A stretch of DNA of 64,000 nucleotides, taken from positions 669,504-733,503 of the forward strand of contig NZ_MVJM01000003.1 in NCBI RefSeq assembly GCF_002156385.1, in the 5' to 3' direction. A program made the position numbers and the translations under genes. The notes beneath the pieces were generated by a model. That model made no database searches and was not told the origin of the DNA. It saw only the letters and a program-made list of their open reading frames with translations. Positions 53,945-64,000 of this stretch are shown piece by piece. Source of the DNA: Halalkalibacter urbisdiaboli. Its GTDB lineage: Bacteria > Bacillota > Bacilli > Bacillales > Bacillaceae_D. Numbering within the stretch: position 1 is the first letter of the stretch; every line of letters begins with the position of its first letter.

Positions 53945-54551
53945 ATGGAACAGAAAAGCATCTATGAACAACAAGGTGTTGCAATGACATGCAGGTCGTT
54001 TCAAGAGTATAAGACATGTTTCAACTGACTGAACCCTTACTGACAAAAGGAAAGATTTTAGATGTAGCAGTCGGTGCTTCATCGTTTACTGCCGAGTGCA
54101 TAAAGCGAGGATATGATGTAATGGACCTCGATCCTCGCTATGCATTATCTTCAAAAAAGATAAGTGAGTTTGGATTAAAGGAGCTTGAAACGGCAGAAGA
54201 AAAGATTCGGAAACATCAGAAACGGATAGGAAGTGCTATGTGACAGGTTCACTACCGAAGCTTCCTTTTCCCAATGATAGGTTCTCTCTCGTATTATGCA
54301 ATCACTTTTTGTTCCTTTATCAGGACCAATTTGATTATCGATTTCATCTCGATGCAATCGAGGAGCTCATTCGTGTAATGAAAAAGGGGGGCACGATTTG
54401 TATATATCCATTAGTTGGCTTTAAGGATGAGCGTTATCCTTTTATCGATCAACTAATAGAACGTCTAAATCAACATGTAAAAGTAACAGAAACAAAAACG
54501 AATTTCCGTTTTCTTCCGTCTGCAACGCATTATCTAAGAATCGATAAATAA
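53945..54551 (+). pseudogene. SAM-dependent methyltransferase, frameshifted
   Basis: Starts MEQKSIYEQQGVAMTCRSFQ after AAAGGAGAG, then a one-base frame change near 54014 shifts to MFQLTEPLLTKGKILDVAVG (SAM motif I, GASSFTAECIKRGYD). At 54238 another frame break leads into YVTGSLPKLPFPNDRFSLVL, motif IV/V and CIYPLVGFK to a stop at 54551. From memory of homologues, about 35 residues are also missing between the second and third pieces. At least two lesions make it a pseudogene, still behind a T-box. Confidence 0.8.
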
Positions 54552-54614
54552 TTTCACATACCATAATTTATTGATTGGTTTAACTAGTATTAAAACTAAG
54601 AAAGCATATCAAAA

Positions 54615-54652
54615 AAGGATGATGAACGTAAGGGGTTCATCATCCTTCTTCT
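54615..54652. terminator. terminator between pseudogene and ykpA
   Basis: AAAGGATGATGAAC-GTAAGGG-GTTCATCATCCTT. Confidence 0.88.
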
Positions 54653-54672
54653 AAGAAACAATTATAATCAAT

Positions 54673-56262
<1,590 letters not shown>

Positions 56263-56540
56263 TTACTTGCCTCCAATCCCAATATCCATAACCGAATGAA
56301 GATTAGGACAATGACAATTTAATTAAAACGAGCATTAAATGACATGTATGTGCACTATTATCATTCGGTTTATATTTTTCCACGTATATAAGGATAACCT
56401 TTTTTGGCTATGAAAACAAAGGTTTCATATTTGAATTTTATAAGAACGCAAATTTACAAGAAACGTTAAATAAAAAAGAACCTACTCAATAGAGTAAGCT
56501 CTTCCCCAGTGATGAATAAACGTGGTACGATAGTGGTTGA

Positions 56541-56807
56541 TTACAGCCAAACATTCATAAAATAAACGATCAGACCACCAGCTGTTGCTAGCATCGTAAT
56601 AGATAATAATTTCATCGAATGCATTGAATAATTTACGATAATCGCACCGAGTAAAACAGCAAAATAGAGTGAATAGTCTAAAGGAAATTGACGTAGTGAC
56701 ACAATAAAGGAATCCTCAGTAAATAAGTAAATGAAAAGAGGAGATAGCATTACAATAGCTAGAACGATAAGACAAATTGTATTTATTCGTTTTAATGAAT
56801 TATCCAT
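56541..56807 (-). CDS. small membrane protein, 88 residues
   Basis: Three hydrophobic segments (ICLIVLAIVMLSPLFIYLF, YSLYFAVLLGAIIVNYSM, SITMLATAGGLIVYFMNVWL). Upstream AGGTGC is a modest ribosome site. Family not recognised. The 281 bases between it and ykpA contain nothing I can support. Confidence 0.6.
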   Translation of the reverse strand: MDNSLKRINTICLIVLAIVMLSPLFIYLFTEDSFIVSLRQFPLDYSLYFAVLLGAIIVNYSMHSMKLLSITMLATAGGLIVYFMNVWL

Positions 56808-56881
56808 TTTTGCACCTCATCACATTCGTTTTAGGGTTACTATGTCCAATTAATTAGAAAATATGATTGGGGGAATGATGA

Positions 56882-59005
56882 ATGACGGTCACGATGAGTC
56901 ATGCTGAAGAAAAACTAAAGCATTATTTTGGTTACACTCATTTTCGAGTTGGCCAAGAGCAAATCATTGACCAAATGCTTTTAGGAAATGATTCGATTGC
57001 AATCATGCCAACTGGTGGGGGGAAGTCGATTTGTTATCAGATTCCGGCTCTGCTTCTTCCGGGAATTACTCTCGTGCTATCACCACTAATTTCGTTAATG
57101 AAGGACCAGGTGGATGCATTATTAGAAATTGGTATCGAGGCAACTTATTTAAATAGTACTCTTTCAAAAGAGGAGGAAATGCAACGTTTAGCGGATATTA
57201 AAGCGAAGCGATATAAGCTGGTGTATGTTGCACCTGAACGCTTAGAGCAATCAAGCTTTACTCGTTTTTTGGCTGAACTTGACTTGTCTCTTGTTGCTAT
57301 TGACGAAGCCCATTGTATGTCTCAATGGGGGCATGATTTCCGCCCAAGCTATTTGAAAATATCAGCTTGGTTAAATGAACTTATTAAAAAGCCTCGTGTA
57401 TTAGCTCTTACAGCAACAGCAACTGAAGATGTACGCCATGATTTACAGCAACACTTAAATATAAAGGACGAGCAAGTATTTGTAACAGGCTTTGCTCGTG
57501 AGAACTTACGGTTTCAACTCGTCAAAGGAGTTGATAAGTGGTCTTATGTTGAACAGTATTTACAAAAACAGAACTACAGTGCAGGGATCATTTATGCATC
57601 TACACGTAAGGAAGTTGAACAAATTTTTGAACGTTTAAAAAACAAAGGTGTTAAAGTTGGCATGTACCACGGTGGAATGAATGAACAGGACCGACACCAT
57701 CATCAGGAAGCGTTTATCCATGATCATGTTTCGATCATGGTCGCAACGAATGCATTTGGAATGGGAATTGATAAATCAAATGTTCGTTTCGTTGTTCATT
57801 ATAATTTACCGAAAAATATCGAAGCTTATTACCAAGAAGCGGGACGAGCCGGACGAGATGGAGAGCCAAGTGAATGTATTCTTCTCTTTTCACCACAAGA
57901 TATTCGGACTCAGTCGTTTTTTATTGATCAATCAGACATGCACGAGGAACGGAAAACGCAGGAGTATGAAAAACTTCAACAAATGGTCGCTTATTGTCAT
58001 ACGGAAATGTGTTTACAGCAATATATTTTGCGTTATTTTGGTGATGACTCAGAGGAACAGTGCCAGCAATGTAGTAATTGTAATCGAACTGGTGAAAAGG
58101 TAAACCGTACGCGCGAAGCACAAATGGTTTTCTCTTGTATGAAACGAATGCGTGAACGTTTCGGAAAAACAATGGTCGCACAAGTGCTTACCGGATCCGA
58201 AAACCAAAAAATTAAGCAATTTCAATTAGATTCATTGCCTACATACGGATTAATGAAGCAATGGACATTGAAAAACCTTTCTGCTTTTATTGATTATTTA
58301 ACGGCAGAACAATATATTAAACCGACTGGGTCTGCTTACCCAACATTGCAATTAACGGAAAAAGCGCTTCATGTTTTAAAAGGAGAAGAAGAGGTTTTTC
58401 AATATGAACAACCGAAACAAGAAGAACCGCAAGAGCAGGATGATGTTTTTGAAGCATTAAGAACTTGTCGGAAAGAGCTTGCAGATGCGCATCATGTTCC
58501 ACCGTATGTTATATTTTCTGATAAAACGTTAAGACAAATGAGTCAATACATTCCTTTAACAGAAGATGAGTTAGCTCTCATTCAAGGGGTAGGGGAGCAA
58601 AAGTTACAGAAATACGGTGAGACATTTTTACAGGTTTTACATCAGTTCCAAGAAAGAAAACCTGAGCACTCTGAAATTGCTATTAATACAAGCCCTACAA
58701 AACCGAAAACATCATCGGCGAAAAAAGGCAGCTATTTAGAGTCAGTAACTTTGTTTAAACAAGGTGTCTCGATTGAGGACATTGCAAAAGAGAGGCAACT
58801 AACTGAACAAACGATTTTAAACCATATTATGAAGGCTTATCAAGATGGTGAGCCGCTTGAGCTTGAAAGCCTAGTAGATAAAGAAAAGGTTACTGCGATT
58901 AAAAGGGTCGTTGATGAAATCGGTAGTGAATATCTCCGACCAATAAAAGAACAATTACCAGAGGATGTAACATACCAGGATATTCGCTTTGTGTTAGGAA
59001 AATAA
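56882..59005 (+). CDS. recQ: ATP-dependent DNA helicase RecQ
   Basis: 707 residues: helicase core with MPTGGGKSICYQIP (Walker A), DEAHC (motif II), TATATED (III), GFARENLRF (RecQ motif), NAFGMGIDKSNVRFV and QEAGRAGRDG (VI). Zinc/RQC cysteines C...EEQCQQCSNC follow, then an HRDC domain (about 515-600) and a C-terminal HTH tail. 3'-5' unwinding in recombination and fork repair. GGGGGAATG precedes the ATG. Confidence 0.96.
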   Translation: MTVTMSHAEEKLKHYFGYTHFRVGQEQIIDQMLLGNDSIAIMPTGGGKSICYQIPALLLPGITLVLSPLISLMKDQVDALLEIGIEATYLNSTLSKEEEMQRLADIKAKRYKLVYVAPERLEQSSFTRFLAELDLSLVAIDEAHCMSQWGHDFRPSYLKISAWLNELIKKPRVLALTATATEDVRHDLQQHLNIKDEQVFVTGFARENLRFQLVKGVDKWSYVEQYLQKQNYSAGIIYASTRKEVEQIFERLKNKGVKVGMYHGGMNEQDRHHHQEAFIHDHVSIMVATNAFGMGIDKSNVRFVVHYNLPKNIEAYYQEAGRAGRDGEPSECILLFSPQDIRTQSFFIDQSDMHEERKTQEYEKLQQMVAYCHTEMCLQQYILRYFGDDSEEQCQQCSNCNRTGEKVNRTREAQMVFSCMKRMRERFGKTMVAQVLTGSENQKIKQFQLDSLPTYGLMKQWTLKNLSAFIDYLTAEQYIKPTGSAYPTLQLTEKALHVLKGEEEVFQYEQPKQEEPQEQDDVFEALRTCRKELADAHHVPPYVIFSDKTLRQMSQYIPLTEDELALIQGVGEQKLQKYGETFLQVLHQFQERKPEHSEIAINTSPTKPKTSSAKKGSYLESVTLFKQGVSIEDIAKERQLTEQTILNHIMKAYQDGEPLELESLVDKEKVTAIKRVVDEIGSEYLRPIKEQLPEDVTYQDIRFVLGK

Positions 59006-59091
59006 TAGCTACTTGTTACTGGTATGATTCATCATGGTGCGTCTAAACTATCAAGAAGGAAACAAGCGAAAATAAAGGGGATTATATTTAT

Positions 59092-59940
59092 ATGACGGTT
59101 AAAGTCGTAACAGATTCAACTGCAGATTTAACGCCAGAACTTATTGAGAAATATAATATTATCGTTATCCCACTGTCCATTTCAGTTGAGGGGAAAACGT
59201 ATTTAGATGGTGTTGATATTAGTAAAAAGCAATTTATGACGTTGTTAAAAAATACGGAAGAATTACCGAAAAGCTCTCAGCCCGCAGCGGGAGTCTTTGT
59301 TGAAACCTATAATGAATTAGCGAAAGAGCCTGACACGCAAATAATTTCCATTCATTTAACAGAAGGAATGAGTGGAACGTATCATTCCGCTCGTGCAGCA
59401 GCTGAAATGTCTGATGCAGATGTTACCGTGGTGAACTCTGAGTTTATTTCACATGCACTAGGATTTCAAGTTCTAGAAGCAGCTGAAATGGCAAAAGCAG
59501 GTAAGGGGATTGAGGAAATTGTTGAACGATTAGCCAAAGTGCGTAAGCAAACTTCTTTATATCTTATGGTTGATACGTTAGAATATTTGGTAAAAGGAGG
59601 AAGGATTGGTAAAGGTAAAGCTTTATTAGGTTCATTATTAAAAATTAAACCGATTGCTTCACTAGCAGATGGTGTATATTCTCCTTTTGCAAAGGTTCGT
59701 ACTCATTTGCAAATGATTCAACTTCTTACGAAAACGTTTGAAGAAGAAACAAGAGGGAAAGTTCTCAAGCGAGTCGGAATCGCTCATATCGAAGCAGAAG
59801 CGCTTGCAGGACGCCTGAAGCAATCTTTACTACAAATTGCTAACGATGCAGATATTTATATTACGGAAACGTCTCCTATTATTAGCACTCATACTGGACC
59901 GGGTGCAATAGCATTAATGTATTACAGTGAGGAAGTGTAA
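59092..59940 (+). CDS. DegV family fatty-acid-binding protein
   Basis: 282 residues. VVTDSTADLTPELI at the N-terminus, PKSSQPAAGVFVETY, LTEGMSGTYHSA (lipid head-group Ser/Thr) and YLMVDTLEYLVKGGRIGKGK, ending GPGAIALMYYS. DegV/FakB proteins deliver fatty acids to FakA. GGGG upstream is modest. Forms a pair with ytxJ (2-nt gap). Confidence 0.92.
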   Translation: MTVKVVTDSTADLTPELIEKYNIIVIPLSISVEGKTYLDGVDISKKQFMTLLKNTEELPKSSQPAAGVFVETYNELAKEPDTQIISIHLTEGMSGTYHSARAAAEMSDADVTVVNSEFISHALGFQVLEAAEMAKAGKGIEEIVERLAKVRKQTSLYLMVDTLEYLVKGGRIGKGKALLGSLLKIKPIASLADGVYSPFAKVRTHLQMIQLLTKTFEEETRGKVLKRVGIAHIEAEALAGRLKQSLLQIANDADIYITETSPIISTHTGPGAIALMYYSEEV

Positions 59941-59942
59941 AA

Positions 59943-60269
59943 ATGAAAGAAATAGTAACCGAGCAGGATTGGAACGATGTATTTGAAGCATCTGCTGAAA
60001 AGAAAGTATTTGTACTAAAGCACAGTACAACATGCCCGATTAGTGCTGAAGCTCACGCGGAGTATTTGAAATATGTCGAGGAAACTAGTGCAAGTGATAG
60101 CTTGTATTCTTATGTGAAGGTCATTGAGTCAAGACCGATCTCTAACTTAATTGCCGAACAATTACAAGTGAAACACGAATCACCTCAGTTAATTATTTTA
60201 AAAGACAAGCAAGTGCAATGGGCTAAATCACATTGGAATATTACAAAAAAGAATATTGAACAAGCATAG
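59943..60269 (+). CDS. ytxJ: YtxJ, monothiol bacilliredoxin-like
   Basis: 108 residues, thioredoxin fold: VFVLKHSTTCPISAEAHAEY (single Cys with CPIS), KVIESRPISNLIAEQL and KHESPQLIILKDKQVQWAKSH. YtxJ is thought to remove bacillithiol from proteins. Overlapping/adjacent to degV, probably cotranscribed. Confidence 0.88.
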   Translation: MKEIVTEQDWNDVFEASAEKKVFVLKHSTTCPISAEAHAEYLKYVEETSASDSLYSYVKVIESRPISNLIAEQLQVKHESPQLIILKDKQVQWAKSHWNITKKNIEQA

Positions 60270-60292
60270 GCTTGAAAAAGAGAAGGGGGACG

Positions 60293-60406
60293 TTAGTCAT
60301 CACGTACGCGTTTCTCTTTTTTTCTTGCCATTTGTACATAGGTGAATATTAGGCACCCTGTCCCTAAAACTGAACAAACGTATTGAAACACTTTCATAAG
60401 TTCCAT
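60293..60406 (-). CDS. 37-residue single-helix membrane protein
   Basis: Below usual length cutoffs. MELMKVFQYVCSVLGTGCLI then FTYVQMARKKEKRVRDD: one hydrophobic helix followed by a basic tail. GAGGTGGTTAA gives a good ribosome site. Antisense-oriented between ytxJ and the coiled-coil gene. Family not recognised. Confidence 0.5.
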   Translation of the reverse strand: MELMKVFQYVCSVLGTGCLIFTYVQMARKKEKRVRDD

Positions 60407-60515
60407 TTAACCACCTCGATGGTAGATTATCCCTATATATAGGAGCCTATTCATATTTGGAACAGCTTAGTGAAACTTTTCCGTCTGTTTGGCGTAGAAG
60501 GAAGAGAGGTGAGAA

Positions 60516-61457
60516 ATGATGTTGTCGCAATATAGAGTAAGATTAGAAAATATCAAAGATAGAAAACGCCAGAAGGCAAAGTGGGAAATGCACCTAAATC
60601 GAATAGAAGAACAATTAGTGATTGAACAGAATAAGCTCAGCAAACTGTCAGAACAGTTAAAACGAGAGAGTGCAGATGTCCAAAGGTTAGAAGGGCTTTC
60701 TTTTACAAACCTGTTTTATTCAGTTGTTGGTAAGAAATTAGAAAAGATGGAAAAGGAACAACAGGAACTACTTACAGCACAATTAAAGTATGACGAGGCT
60801 CGGGAAACCGTAAATGATTTACGAGAGGAAACCGAAACGATTCGACAAGAGCTTCATACGTTAGGACAGCCGGAGCAAGAGTACAAGCAATTTTTAAAAG
60901 AAAAGAGTAAGGCTATTGCAGACGTGAATACCGAGTTAAGCGAAAAATTAGCCGTTCTCTTTGATCAGGAATCTGAATTGTCTATTCAACTAAATGAATA
61001 TCAAGAGGCGATTTCTGCAGGAAAGAAAGCTATTCATTCAATTGAAGAAGCAATCGCTTCACTTGGAAGTGCGAAAGACTGGTCCACATGGGACATGTTC
61101 GGAGGTGGCGTTTTATCAACGGCGATAAAACATAGTCGAATTGATGATGCTAAAGGGCATATTCATACAGCACAGCGTGATTTGCGTCATTTTCAAGAAG
61201 AGCTCCGTGACATTAATCAATTTACAAATTTCAATATTGATATTGGTCAATTTTTAAGTTTTGCGGATTATTTCTTTGACGGGTTTATTGTTGACTGGAT
61301 GGTACATGGCAAAATTAAAGATTCTCTCGAACGAATCGAGCAGATGGGACAGGATGTAAAGCAGTTGCTTCACACATTAGAGCACCAAAAACAACAAATT
61401 GAACATGAAAAAGAGAAAGTCCAAGTATTACGGATTAACGAGATCGAAAGGGCTTAA
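60516..61457 (+). CDS. coiled-coil protein of unknown function
   Basis: 313 residues: long coiled coils at about 5-115 (KWEMHLNRIEEQLVIEQNKL, DEARETVNDLREETETIRQE) and 135-190, then a glycine/aromatic segment DWSTWDMFGGGVLSTAIKHS and FADYFFDGFIVDWMVHGKIK, and a final coiled coil. AGAGGTGAG ribosome site. No signal peptide. The conserved W/F-G-G-G core between coils is the only distinctive motif; family not recognised. Confidence 0.7.
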   Translation: MMLSQYRVRLENIKDRKRQKAKWEMHLNRIEEQLVIEQNKLSKLSEQLKRESADVQRLEGLSFTNLFYSVVGKKLEKMEKEQQELLTAQLKYDEARETVNDLREETETIRQELHTLGQPEQEYKQFLKEKSKAIADVNTELSEKLAVLFDQESELSIQLNEYQEAISAGKKAIHSIEEAIASLGSAKDWSTWDMFGGGVLSTAIKHSRIDDAKGHIHTAQRDLRHFQEELRDINQFTNFNIDIGQFLSFADYFFDGFIVDWMVHGKIKDSLERIEQMGQDVKQLLHTLEHQKQQIEHEKEKVQVLRINEIERA

Positions 61458-61513
61458 GAAGACTTTGAATAGAACCCTCACGTTATTCTCAAACTAACGG
61501 TGAGGTGAGTAGA

Positions 61514-61978
61514 ATGAATCGACCAATGCTGACAGCACTAATAACAATAGGGTTAGCGCAATCTCTAAAGATTCCGATTAAAAAAGCAACAACTGGAGAA
61601 TGGGACTCGAAAATGATACTTGAAACAGGGGGAATGCCAAGCTCCCACTCAGCTGGTGTTACAGCACTTGCAACGTATATTGCCCTTGAACGTGGGGTCC
61701 CATCAGTTGATTTTGCGCTTTCCACTGTTTTTGGTTTGATTGTGATGTATGACGCACAAGGAATTAGACGGCAAACAGGTGAGTTAACAATAAAGGTGAA
61801 TGAAATGGATTCAGAACTTGAGCAAATTACTGAAGAATATGACCATGAAAATAGTCATCGTCACGCAGTAAAGCTTCGTGAAAGACTTGGGCATCAACCA
61901 CAAGAGGTGCTAGGAGGAGCGTTATTAGGCCTATTAACAGGTTCCCTCGGCTATTTATTAAGTAAATCAGCAAAATAG
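61514..61978 (+). CDS. yuiD: divergent PAP2 family protein YuiD
   Basis: 154 residues with three membrane segments. ILETGGMPSSHSAGVTALAT and VMYDAQGIRRQTGE are the divergent PAP2/acid phosphatase motifs; LGHQPQEVLGGALLG near the end. ATG 61514 follows GGTGAGGTG; the GTG at 61505 overlaps it. Probable phosphatase or structural relative. Confidence 0.87.
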   Translation: MNRPMLTALITIGLAQSLKIPIKKATTGEWDSKMILETGGMPSSHSAGVTALATYIALERGVPSVDFALSTVFGLIVMYDAQGIRRQTGELTIKVNEMDSELEQITEEYDHENSHRHAVKLRERLGHQPQEVLGGALLGLLTGSLGYLLSKSAK

Positions 61979-62006
61979 AACGTCAGAGCAATCTGGCGTT
62001 TTTTCG
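61979..62006 (+). terminator. yuiD terminator
   Basis: AACGTCAGA-GCAA-TCTGGCGTT followed by TTTT. Confidence 0.85.
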
Positions 62007-62094
62007 AGGATAAAACGTTTTTAACTTGTGAAACCTTTTACATTCAGTGAACGTTTCATATGTAAATAAAGCATCAAGACAGGGGGAAGAAAAT

Positions 62095-62799
62095 ATGAAT
62101 CGAATATTAAAATATGTTGCATGTGTAGGATTGATTGCAAGTCTCGTCGCTTGTGGGGCGGTAGAAGAAGACCGGAATGAAGCTGACACTCCGCTGGAGG
62201 AGACCGAAGAGCATACATTAGAAGAAGAGCCGGTTGTTGACAACAATCAAGATGGGGAGGAAAGTGATAAGGCGGTTGATGAGCCAAAGGAGGAAGAGGA
62301 ACTCCCGACTGAAGAAGCACCGGCGGACGCCATTGAACTCGCTGATGAAAAAGAAATCGATGTACATGTTGAAGGAGAAACAGAAAAAAGGTTAGCGCAA
62401 TTTAACCGTGCCCCATTAGGCTATGGAATCTATATTCTCCAAGATTACACACTAGTTAGTGAAGAACCAAATTCAGATGTCATTTTCTCAAACTTTGATG
62501 AAGAGTTTTTTACACGTATTAAATCGCTTGGGAAAGAGACTGATCTTGAAGAAGTAAAGCAAACAATATTGGAACATGCCAGTGGTACCATTCATGAAAA
62601 TATAGATATCCCATTAGAGGGAGCAGTGTATGCAATTCTAGAAGAAGTTGAAATCGATGGACTAAAAACCGGAATCATTCATACAGCAAAGAAGTACGAG
62701 GAGAATGTATTAAGCTTCACCGTTTATTTGCCTTTAAAAGAAGCTGCTGAAGGAATTGGTCCAAGTATGTGGGCGATGCTGGATACGATTGAGTATTAA
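62095..62799 (+). CDS. lipoprotein with acidic linker
   Basis: 234 residues. Signal peptide with lipobox LVAC (C20), a long Glu/Asp-rich linker (residues about 25-85), then a soluble domain (APLGYGIYILQDYTLVSEEP, IHENIDIPLEGAVYAILEEV). GGGGGAAG precedes ATG 62095. Family not recognised. Terminator follows. Confidence 0.72.
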   Translation: MNRILKYVACVGLIASLVACGAVEEDRNEADTPLEETEEHTLEEEPVVDNNQDGEESDKAVDEPKEEEELPTEEAPADAIELADEKEIDVHVEGETEKRLAQFNRAPLGYGIYILQDYTLVSEEPNSDVIFSNFDEEFFTRIKSLGKETDLEEVKQTILEHASGTIHENIDIPLEGAVYAILEEVEIDGLKTGIIHTAKKYEENVLSFTVYLPLKEAAEGIGPSMWAMLDTIEY

Positions 62800-62827
62800 G
62801 CTTATTGTTTGACCATATTGCAACCAT

Positions 62828-62885
62828 AGAAAACAAGTCTCTCATCAGTTCACTAAACTGGTTAGAGGCTTGTTTTCTGTTTTAA
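62828..62885 (+). terminator. terminator of the lipoprotein gene
   Basis: AGAAAACAAGTCTCT pairs with AGAGGCTTGTTTTCT, then GTTTTA. Confidence 0.85.
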
Positions 62886-63062
62886 TATAGCCTTCGAATT
62901 ACTAGAATCATTCAAAAGTCAGCGATAGTATAGTGGTTGTTTAAATATAAATAGCGCTAGGTGGAAATTGGAAGCGTTAGAACTAGTTATTTATGTTATT
63001 CTTTACTGTGTTGGCTTGAAATGTGTACAGCAAAAAATATACATCGCGGAAGGAATGATCCT

Positions 63063-64000
63063 GTGAGAAGATACGTCATATTATTAATGGTTCTTACAAT
63101 CTTAGTTCTATCAAGTTGTGGTACGGAACAATTAAATCAATCGACTGTCTTAAGTAAATCAATAGAAGCTGTTAACGAGTTAGATAGTTATTCGGTTGAC
63201 ATGGATATGGATGTTAATATGATGGAAATGGACATGAATATGAAAATGACAGGTGATGTGACACATGAACCGGATGCAATGCATATGTTCATGAACATGG
63301 GCATGCCTGGTATGTCGATGGACTTTGAAGCTTATTTACTTGAAGATGAAGTTTATGTAAGTATGTTCGGAGAATGGCTTAAAATGGATGCAAATGAAAT
63401 GGGATTGGAAGACTTTGATCAACTGAACGAAGAAGAAATGAAGAAGTTATTAGAGTTTAGTGATGAGTTTACAATGAATGAAGAAGATGGTGTTTATGTT
63501 CTTACCCTTTCAGGTGAAGGAGATGAATACTCTGTACTGATTGAAGATTATATTAAGTCGGGAATGGGCGACTTCTATGAAGATGCCGAAATGGAAGAGA
63601 TGTTGGAAACGATCAAAATAAATGATTTTGATTTTCAAATTCACATTGATAAAAAGACGTTTATGCAAACCACACAAATTTTCAACGCAGATGTAGAGAT
63701 TGTAGAAGGGGACTTCCCTATGTCGATGACGCTTGGTGGGACGCTTACTATTTCAAACGTTAATGGTGTTGATCCGATTGAGATACCAGAAGAAGTAAAA
63801 GAACATGCGGTTGAAGAGGATGCGTTCTATTCAGACTTTGATGAAGATTTATTAGGCTCTTATGAAGAAATGACATTAGAAGAGATCCAACATGTAGTGG
63901 ATTACACAGTTCCAGAAATACATGCTCTTCCAGATGGATACACACTGACAGAGAGTAAGTTTGATGAAACGATGGACATGATCATGTTAAATTATGAAAA
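63063..64000 (+). CDS. Met/Asp-rich lipoprotein (DUF6612-like), cut by window end
   Basis: GTG start after GGAAGGAATG. MRRYVILLMVLTILVLSSCG has a lipobox with C19. An LppX/DUF6612-type domain follows (SKSIEAVNELDSYSVDMDMD). A striking Met-rich stretch MMEMDMNMKM and MHMFMNMGMPGMSMDFE lies at about 50-90; such segments can be amphipathic strands or bind metals. After about 270 residues a second domain begins (VPEIHALPDGYTLTES) and the frame is open at the window edge. Confidence 0.78.
   Translation, partial: MRRYVILLMVLTILVLSSCGTEQLNQSTVLSKSIEAVNELDSYSVDMDMDVNMMEMDMNMKMTGDVTHEPDAMHMFMNMGMPGMSMDFEAYLLEDEVYVSMFGEWLKMDANEMGLEDFDQLNEEEMKKLLEFSDEFTMNEEDGVYVLTLSGEGDEYSVLIEDYIKSGMGDFYEDAEMEEMLETIKINDFDFQIHIDKKTFMQTTQIFNADVEIVEGDFPMSMTLGGTLTISNVNGVDPIEIPEEVKEHAVEEDAFYSDFDEDLLGSYEEMTLEEIQHVVDYTVPEIHALPDGYTLTESKFDETMDMIMLNYE

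Noticed and set aside
53945-54240. TGA in the methyltransferase read as another Sec codon
   Set aside because: Several stops follow in the same frame and the conserved sequence continues in other frames, so it is a frameshift, not recoding.

Overview
The window is chromosomal DNA from a spore-forming, moderately AT-rich member of the Bacillaceae. Evidence: four small acid-soluble spore protein genes (sspO, sspP, sspN, tlp), AGGAGG-type ribosome sites, frequent TTG/GTG starts, T-box and preQ1 leaders, and Bacillus subtilis-like neighbourhoods (sspP-sspO divergent from citB; citB..tlp-yneP-yneQ; odhAB; queCDEF). Species cannot be fixed from sequence alone; an environmental or alkaliphilic relative of Bacillus is plausible.

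The most notable content is a selenocysteine (Sec) module unknown in B. subtilis. At 1.7-4.6 kb, selD (itself a UGA-containing selenoprotein) lies divergent from an 80-residue SelW-like selenoprotein (C-x-x-U) and selA. Two HesB/IscA-like proteins with in-frame UGA lie at 21.7 and 23.9 kb. All four UGAs are followed by a plausible hairpin (bSECIS); the two HesB genes share an identical 15-nt core. An ordinary Cys-containing HesB-fold protein follows at 28.3 kb and a NifS-type desulfurase at 40.4 kb. No selB or selC was seen here. Conventional gene calling truncates or misses these genes.

Layout. 0-5 kb: end of a GH42 beta-galactosidase, ferritin, the sel genes, a YkhA-type thioesterase. 5-16 kb: sspOP, aconitase, small spore and membrane proteins, tlp, yneP, yneQ, nadE, a PHP phosphatase, an RNase H-like protein. 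16-25 kb: metA, a hydrolase, an EAL protein, an MFS transporter, the HesB selenoproteins, YppG, Hsp20, a dipeptidase, a SurA-like lipoprotein. 25.3-26.8 kb: an IS3/IS150-type element with an A6G frameshift site, inserted in the loop of a dispersed hairpin repeat. 27-36 kb: cheV, HesB/YneR, an esterase, Hsp20, GDPD, AmpS aminopeptidase, then preQ1 riboswitch-queCDEF. 36-43 kb: membrane and hypothetical genes, YtaF, a lytic transglycosylase, NifS-like, a nitroreductase. 43-48 kb: odhAB behind candidate cre sites. 48-54 kb: DedA, an AraC regulator, a heterodimeric ABC exporter, a T-box leader in front of a frameshifted methyltransferase. 54-64 kb: ABC-F protein YkpA, RecQ, DegV, YtxJ, a coiled-coil protein, YuiD and two lipoproteins, the last cut by the window end.

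A family of structured intergenic repeats recurs at about 5.2, 18.7, 25.3/26.8, 30.8 and 36.4 kb, with compensatory changes in its stems.
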